A stretch of 64,000 nt of DNA, taken from assembly GCA_013399305.1 (NCBI GenBank), contig VXAI01000035.1:3200486-3264485 (forward strand). Reading direction: 5' to 3'. This document shows positions 60,763 to 64,000 of the stretch, one piece after another; the stretch's first letter is position 1; each line of letters begins with the position of its first letter. The translations under genes were made by a program, and so were the position numbers. The DNA is from Rostratula benghalensis. Its lineage: Eukaryota; Chordata; Aves; Charadriiformes; Rostratulidae. The notes beneath the pieces are model-generated. The model did no database searches. It was not told the DNA's origin and saw nothing but the letters and a program-made list of their open reading frames with translations.

Positions 60763-63700
60763 GTAAGTCCACAGTTTTGCTCCCCCCTCATTGCTTCTCT
60801 CGTAACAGCTGAAAAGAGTGTTGTATCTGAAATTTGTGAAGCACAGTCTTAAAGGCAGCAGTAGAGAGTTGTCTGGTTCTCACATCTGAGAACTCCTTCC
60901 AAAATGGGCCTGAGCTCTGCTGCTTCCCTGTGGGAGTGAAAAAAGGCAGAAGTTCAGTGAAGTTGATTGAGAACTGGCTGATGGGCTGAAGATCAGTGCA
61001 TTAAGAGGAATTGATGAGACTGAGAAGGTAACAATTCAGCTTCAAATTGTTTTGACTCTTACCCAATTTGATTTGAGTCGTCAGGATGAGAAGATTTAAA
61101 TGTTACATGACTTTGTGGGATGACTTTGTGGAACAGTGCAGTGCTAGTGGCAGCAAAACACTCACAGCAGTAAAGGAGATGGCAGGTGATGGCAGAACTG
61201 GTGTTATGGTTTTGGACTTACCTTCATTGTGAGGATCTTACAATATTTTACCAAACACTGTGAACAAGCAGACTGTTGAGAGAGACAGACTCCCCTCGTC
61301 TCCCAGCTCACGATGCCAAGGTGGATGTTAACAACTGGTAACACTGTGTGTCTCTGCTCATTACTGAGTTATTATCCATGACTTGGGCAGGATGTTTGAT
61401 AACCTGGTTTTTGTCTCAGTGGCTCTTTGTGCTGTTCTTCTCTTTGTGTTCCTGGGACATGCAGAAGCCGTCCATAGCTTCTCTGAGATGGTCTTCATGT
61501 TCTAATTAGTGAGCTAAAGTCGCACTGGATTTACTCCAGCTCTGCCATTTGCATCTCAGTTGAAGCAAAAGCTGATTTTCTTACTCTTCCTCTGTCAATC
61601 CCAACTGCTCCACTGCTCTGTTGTCCAAGAGGCCATCATTAGAGATCCTGCCTTGCCTCTTTTGCATAGAACTGTTCAGTGTTTACATTTGTTTAAAAAA
61701 TTTTCCCTGTCTTTTGCACACTGTTGTGTATATGGGGTGTATCCTGTTCTCCTGTCAGCTGGATCTGTGCTTGGTTTTAATGTCTGAGCTCAGGCTTAGG
61801 TTCACCCATGGGAAAATGCTCTCCAGTGATTTGTGAGTTGGGTGCCAACTCCATGTTGCCCTTGGAAGCCTTTTTGAAGCTTAGCAAAAAAAATCTGTGC
61901 AGGATGTCTCTTTTGTGATTCTGAGATTTTAAATTTTTCGTTGTTCTTAGAACAGGAATCTGACAGGTTAAATACCTGCTTGTTTCTGGAGTGGGGTGGA
62001 GAGGTGGCAATTCCCTGGGGCAAACAGCAACAGGGAAGGAGGAAAAGAAGAAATGCCCCTGATCACCTTCTCCCAGCCATCTTCTCTGGAGAAAGGAGAG
62101 GGTTCAGTGATCCAGGCTGTTTTCTAAAGGCCAGCTGCTCCCTCTCTTCCTTCAAGAATAATACTTTCAGAAATGCCTGTAGATGTTGTAGTTTTAGGGG
62201 TCTCTCACAGCTCTTTGACCATCTCCCAAGAATTATTTTCTCTCAGTGAGAAAAGCAGACTTGTTTCAGGTCCCATATATTAAGCTTCAGTTTAAAAACC
62301 ACTTTCAAGTAGAAACCCAGTGATGTATTTTTCCAAAGGAAAAGTTTCTCTGTAAACCTCTCCTAAAAGCTTTTGAAGATAAAAGGAGATTTCCCCAGAG
62401 CTGTTTCTGAAGCCGTGGCCTAGAGCCAGTTCGCGTTCTTCACTGCAAACCCCCTAGAACTGATCAGGGATGAACCAGTCTTTATTATTTCTCAAATTAT
62501 ATAATGGGGAAAAAATGATTTGAAAATTTTCAGCTATAAGAGTTGCTGATTCTCTTTTTAAGTTTATGAGCAAAAAGTGGCCAGCACACTGCAGTACACT
62601 TATGTAACCCTGCTTCATTTTAAGGGGCAGTACAGGAAGTATCCTAGCGGGTGAGCGACTAAATCCTGAACTGTTCTAAATGATTTCATGAGTCTGCTCT
62701 ACTCTCATGGATGGAGAATACAGTTCCATCTTTGGAAGACTTTCCCTCAACAAAATTCATAGGTATCATGTTTGGAGCCAGCACTATCAGCTGTTGTGGC
62801 ATTGGTTTTCCTTTCCTACAGCAACTTGCACTGAGGTGGACAAACTGACAAGTGAGCAACTGAGCTGGAGTTCTCCAAGTCTTCCAGCAACAGGTTTTTG
62901 GAAGAGGTGTGCTCCCTAACCATGGCTTGCTGCACGTTCCAGTGCATTCATGGTAGTTGTGGTCCTGCACTCTTTTTAAGCCCTCATGGAAGTGTGTGAG
63001 CTCCCTCCTGTGAGCTTGCTGCAGCCTGGGCTCGTGGTACCAGACCATTGTCCTCATCCTCTATGGAGACTTATGTTCTGCAGGAGCCAGAGCTTCCCTG
63101 AGGCTCTTTCTGAACACGAGAGGCAGAAAACTGAGGTTCATGTGCGGGTGTCGGGTTTGTTGTACTGCGGTTGAGAGGAGCTGTTTGGAGAATGTATGAA
63201 CAAAACAGTCATTGAGGCACTGGGTGGGAGGAAACAACCTTCCTCCTCCTCCATCAGAGATTTTAGACGATGGGTTTCGCAGATGTTCACTCGGAAATTG
63301 CAGGCGCTGATGGCACATCAGTGTGTTATCTACTGGCTACTGTTGCCACAGATGATGTGATCATATGAGCTATCTTCAGAGTTTTCATTGCATAAGTCAA
63401 GTCTTGCTTTGATACCATTGTCACGTCTGTCAGTGACAACAGGAAAGAAGGGAGGATGGTTGGGGGGTTTTTGGTGTGTTTCTTGGTTTGCTTGCTGGGT
63501 TTCTCCTAAAGAGAATGGCATAAAAAAAGGCACGGCTGGTTGGCTTTCCTTCCTCCAGAAACTCTAGATTTTAGTTACCAAGCCTTTTGGAGACTGATTC
63601 AGGGAAATGCTTGAATGCACATAAAGAAATGCAGTGCTTTGAGCTGAATATTTATTTGGAACGAGTGTTTTTTTATAGTCTAGCTGTTGCCTTTTGGAGG

Positions 63701-64000
63701 AGTTTGTCTGGATGAGGATTGCACCACCTGTCTCTTAAGGTACAGATGAGGCTCTTGCTGATAAAAAAACCTCTTAAACGGAAGTGACCGTAGCAGAGAA
63801 AAGCCAATTGCTATCTTTGTAGGGTGAAAATGCTCTGTGTTTAATTTCAGCAGATCAGAAATTCTAAAATTACACTTCCTGACTGTTAAAAGTACCGGTA
63901 TGAAGGTGAATCAAAGCAATAACTGAAATGAAATGTTCTTACTTGTTGAAACTGAGTGGTTTGATGGCTTAAAAGGAAATAGAATGATTCATGTGATTTC
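60763..64000 (+). other. CC2D1B: Trailing CC2D1B intron, no further exon recognised
   Basis: The donor GGTAAGTCC at 60763 opens an intron running to the window end. I looked for the expected next exon (human SFFRSDKLVGTAHL) and did not see it in any frame. There is no CR1 copy or RNA gene either. Small frames on both strands are not convincing. Confidence 0.6.

Noticed and set aside
743..60800. U12-type (minor spliceosome) introns
   Set aside because: All donors checked are GT with U2-type context. None reads ATATCCTT or GTATCCTT.
1..64000. CRISPR arrays, operons, phage or plasmid features, tRNA or rRNA genes
   Set aside because: The window is vertebrate nuclear DNA. No regular spacer array or recognisable tRNA/rRNA sequence was seen.

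Overview
The window looks like a bird nuclear genome. Four multi-exon genes with GT-AG introns are present, the introns are compact, CpG-rich promoters occur at two places, and almost every recognisable repeat is a CR1 LINE fragment, the dominant avian/sauropsid retrotransposon. The species cannot be fixed from the sequence. Two runs of N (32430-32506 and 45188-45228) are assembly gaps. I rebuilt gene models by hand from splice sites, reading-frame phase and recognition of the vertebrate proteins.

Layout: (1) 1-7627, plus strand: the last five coding exons of TUT4 (ZCCHC11), then its 3' UTR. (2) 7628-10210: convergent intergenic space with a large inverted CR1 remnant. (3) 10211-14334, minus strand: a complete ten-exon PRPF38A coding region that gives 312 aa. 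(4) 14335-14663: a short CpG-rich divergent promoter shared by PRPF38A and ORC1, with overlapping E2F-type sites, YY1-type sites and ETS-type sites. (5) 15344-31690, plus strand: complete ORC1, 16 coding exons after one non-coding exon, about 866 aa, with BAH, disordered linker, AAA+ and winged-helix parts. (6) 31691-33103: ORC1 3' end and the CpG-island promoter of the next gene, interrupted by a gap. (7) 33104-60762, plus strand: CC2D1B from its start codon through 21 coding exons (about 812 codons, four DM14 repeats and most of the C2 domain). Its last exons lie beyond 64000.

The order TUT4 - PRPF38A - ORC1 - CC2D1B matches my knowledge of human 1p32, so this is conserved vertebrate microsynteny. 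The genes are housekeeping or cell-cycle genes: RNA uridylation, B-complex spliceosome activation, replication licensing and ESCRT-III regulation. They do not form an operon-like system. The only clear physical coupling is the divergent PRPF38A/ORC1 promoter.

I found no convincing undescribed system. The points most worth a second look are the E2F palindrome in the divergent promoter, an apparently altered aromatic cage in the ORC1 BAH domain, a 24-nt C tract serving as polypyrimidine tract of the last PRPF38A intron, a 15-bp minisatellite broken by a gap, and an unexplained protein-like open frame in ORC1 intron 13.
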